In this document: positions 32,995 through 35,296 of the stretch, piece by piece
Position numbering within the stretch: position 1 is the first letter of the stretch
Layout of the letters: each line of letters starts with the position of its first letter
Assembly: GCA_947501025.1 (NCBI GenBank)
Contig: CANMUM010000018.1
Span: 1 to 35,296, forward strand
Direction of reading: 5' to 3'
DNA length: 35,296 nucleotides
DNA from: an uncultured Paracoccaceae bacterium
Lineage (GTDB): Bacteria; Pseudomonadota; Alphaproteobacteria; Rhodobacterales; Rhodobacteraceae
Made by a program: the position numbers and the translations under genes
Notes under the pieces: generated by a model
The model's input: only the letters and a program-made list of their open reading frames with translations
Database searches by the model: none
Told to the model about the DNA's origin: nothing

Positions 32995-34407
32995 TTAGCA
33001 GCTGTAATACATTGAGTATTCAACTGGGTGTGGAGTGTGCTCAAATTTATGAACTTCTTCCATTTTAAGCTCGATATAAGCTTCGATTTGTTCTTTTGTG
33101 AACACGCCACCTTTAAGAAGATAATCGTGGTCAGCAGCCAAGCTATCAAGAGCTTCGCGAAGTGAACCACTCACAGTTGGGATATCTGCAAGCTCTTCTG
33201 GCGGAAGATCATAAAGGTTCTTATCTGAAGCTTCGCCTGGATCAATTTTGTTCTCAATGCCGTCAAGACCAGCCATAAGAAGTGCTGAGAACGCCAAATA
33301 TGGATTTGCTGATGGATCAGGGAAACGCGCCTCAACACGTTTTGCCTTTGGTGATTCTGTCCAAGGGATACGCACACAACCCGAACGGTTACGCGCAGAA
33401 TATGCACAAAGAACAGGGGCCTCAAAACCAGGGATCAAACGCTTATAGCTGTTTGTTGATGGGTTTGTGATCGCGTTCAAAGATTTTGCATGCTTCAAGA
33501 TACCGCCAATGAAGTAAAGTGCTTCTTGGCTCAAATCAGCATATTTTTCGCCTGCGAAAAGTGGCTTTCCATCTTTCCAAATTGACATGTTCACATGCAT
33601 GCCTGAACCGTTATCACCATAATATGGCTTTGGCATAAATGTTGCAGATTTACCGTAAGCATGGGCAACATTTTGAACAACATATTTATATTTTTGTAGC
33701 TCATCAGATTGCGTCACAAGCGTTCCAAAAATCAAGCCAAGCTCGTGTTGATTTGAGGCAACCTCATGGTGATGTTTATCCACTTTCATGCCCAAACGCT
33801 TCATTGTTGAAAGCATTTCGCCACGAATGTCATGTGATGCGTCAGTCGGGTTTACTGGGAAATACCCCCCCTTCACACCTGGACGATGGCCGTGATTGCC
33901 CATTTCGAATTCTGCATCTGTATTCCAACAAGCATCATCAGCATCAACTTCGAATGAAACCTTGTTCATTGTGTTCGAAAAACGCACATCATCAAAAAGG
34001 AAGAATTCCGCTTCTGGGCCAAAATAAGCCACATCGCCAATACCAGATGATTTCAAATATGCCTCTGCTTTCACAGCTGTGCCACGCGGATCACGGTCAT
34101 ATGCTTCGCCTGTATCTGGCTCAACAACTGCACAATGGATGCACAATGTACGCTCTGCATAAAATGGATCCATGTAAACACTGTCCAAATCAGGAACCAA
34201 TTTCATATCTGATGCTTCGATAGACTTCCAACCTTCGATTGAAGATCCATCAAACATAAATCCTTCTTCAAGAAAGTCTTCGTCGACAAGATCGTTAACG
34301 ATTGTCACATGCTGTAATTTTCCACGGATATCTGTAAAGCGAATATCTACATATTCAGCTTCGTTGTCTTTGATCATTTTCAAAACGTCTTTTGCGCTCA
34401 TTCCCAT
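32995..34407 (-). CDS. glnA: Glutamine synthetase type I
   Basis: Makes glutamine from glutamate, ammonia and ATP, the main entry of ammonium at low supply. The 470 residues are normal for the dodecameric type I enzyme. Motifs include FMFDGSSIEGW, the metal-site block GPEAEFFLFDD, VDKHHHEVASNQHELG, PYYGDNGSGMHVNMS, NPSTNSYKRLIPGFEAP and RIPWTESPKAKRVEARFPDP. The adenylylation site NLYDLPPEE has Tyr399, so activity is probably controlled by the GlnE/GlnB cascade. Start: ATG 34405-34407 with GAGAGG eight bases before; the third codon is also ATG. It is 20 bases downstream of glnB on the same strand, the standard glnBA operon. Confidence 0.98.
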   Translation of the reverse strand: MGMSAKDVLKMIKDNEAEYVDIRFTDIRGKLQHVTIVNDLVDEDFLEEGFMFDGSSIEGWKSIEASDMKLVPDLDSVYMDPFYAERTLCIHCAVVEPDTGEAYDRDPRGTAVKAEAYLKSSGIGDVAYFGPEAEFFLFDDVRFSNTMNKVSFEVDADDACWNTDAEFEMGNHGHRPGVKGGYFPVNPTDASHDIRGEMLSTMKRLGMKVDKHHHEVASNQHELGLIFGTLVTQSDELQKYKYVVQNVAHAYGKSATFMPKPYYGDNGSGMHVNMSIWKDGKPLFAGEKYADLSQEALYFIGGILKHAKSLNAITNPSTNSYKRLIPGFEAPVLCAYSARNRSGCVRIPWTESPKAKRVEARFPDPSANPYLAFSALLMAGLDGIENKIDPGEASDKNLYDLPPEELADIPTVSGSLREALDSLAADHDYLLKGGVFTKEQIEAYIELKMEEVHKFEHTPHPVEYSMYYSC

Positions 34408-34427
34408 ATTGTTTTCCTCTCTTTTAT

Positions 34428-34808
<381 letters not shown>

Positions 34809-35069
34809 TTAATGCAATCTTCTTTTCTTTAACGAAAAACGCAATTGGTAAGGGCAGCAAACTTACCACAAACAGCTAAAAGCCTATCAAGTGTTCTTTT
34901 TTCAAGCATCCGTGTTTAAAATATAGGCATGCTGTAAAGATAAGCGCGTGGAACATTATACCCATGCCAACATATCAAACAATCTCACAAAAGAATAAGC
35001 AAGATTTACCTAAAAATACCTACCAAGGAGCTGGACTTGTATCACTTTAATGCCGCTTTGTTATCTCCC

Positions 35070-35296
35070 TTATGCTGCATAGGTTTGTGTTTGACTAGCT
35101 TTCATTTTTACCTCGAATTGGTTGGGTGCCCTGTAGCCCAAAGTTGAGTGTTTGCGACGAGAGTTGTAGAAATCATCGATATAGTTTGCGATGGCTTTGT
35201 GAGCCTGATCGCGTGTTTGCCAAGTTCTTCACCACAACAACTCTGACTTGATCGTTTTGAAAAGCGTCTCGCAGGCCGCGTTGTCATAGCAGTTGC
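35070..35296 (-). pseudogene. IS3-family transposase C-terminus, interrupted, at the window edge
   Basis: On the minus strand the sequence opens with NCYDNAACETLFKTIKSELL and a Trp, then TGA (35229-35231), then RTWQTRDQAHKAIANYIDDF, YNSRRKHSTLGYRAPNQFEV and a final stop at 35070. This is the C-terminal DDE-domain end of an IS3-family OrfB: the catalytic Glu lies in the E-T-L-F-K-T-I-K-S-E-L stretch (Glu with Lys seven residues on), and R-RxHSxLGYxxPxxFE is the usual end. The TGA stands where an Arg codon (CGA) is normal, so one base change explains it. The 5' part and the far end of the element lie outside the window. The inner boundary was not found. Confidence 0.85.

Noticed and set aside
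33639-34223. A 194-codon plus-strand frame opposite glnA
   Set aside because: glnA is certain on the other strand, and the frame has an unlikely His/Cys/Gln-rich composition with no ribosome site.
35229-35231. TGA recoding (selenocysteine or readthrough) in the transposase
   Set aside because: The expected residue is Arg and a C-to-T change explains it; no selenocysteine element is visible.

Overview
The window looks like a chromosomal segment of a low-GC, probably marine alphaproteobacterium. Several markers point towards the Rhodobacterales: a malyl-CoA lyase (mcl1), the order leuA-mreBCD-mrdA, a DUF6778-like lipoprotein, the run carboxypeptidase-tmk-holB-tatD-metallo-hydrolase, and an infC with a non-canonical start and an N-terminus that matches that group as I remember it. 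The assignment is inference from gene content and recalled family sequences; no search was run.

Layout. (1) 1-3710 is an AT-rich accessory region abutting the 3' end of glmS. It holds a frameshifted large serine recombinase cut by the left edge, a small DUF6641-like protein, an XRE repressor with candidate operators, a small PEBP-like lipoprotein, the decayed C-terminus of an RTX protein, and a truncated HTH-type fragment that runs into the glmS tail. (2) 3711-8582 holds glmS, a divergent membrane GAF-GGDEF diguanylate cyclase, and mcl1 behind a perfect-consensus sigma-70-type promoter. (3) 8643-14957 holds a leucine-rich leader peptide plus terminator (attenuator) in front of leuA, then the cell-elongation cluster mreB-mreC-mreD-mrdA, without rodA. 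(4) 15130-21367 holds a lipoprotein on the minus strand and a tightly overlapping six-gene operon: D,D-carboxypeptidase, tmk, holB, tatD, MBL-fold hydrolase and AEC transporter. (5) 21354-25420 holds an ArsC-like protein, a cold-shock protein with a structured leader, an infC/acyltransferase pair with an ATA start for infC, a membrane-anchored protein made of 22-residue Ala/Asp/Val repeats, and an AraC/GyrI-like regulator. (6) 25607-27178 holds a YeeE/YedE sulfur transporter followed by a scar of two broken transporter genes (EamA-type N-terminus, LysE-type C-terminus). (7) 27252-34766 holds tig, a barrel-type surface lipoprotein, a Kef-type antiporter, an NAD(P)-binding protein, a sulfotransferase-like protein and the nitrogen pair glnB-glnA. 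(8) 35070-35296 is the C-terminus of a broken IS3-family transposase running off the right edge.

The core genes read as intact housekeeping functions for cell wall synthesis, DNA replication, leucine and glutamine synthesis, and protein folding. The clearest unusual features are the ATA start of infC, the leuA attenuator, the pseudogene-rich island at the glmS 3' end, the 22-residue repeat protein, and the two-transporter deletion scar. I did not find a convincing wholly new defence or metabolic system.
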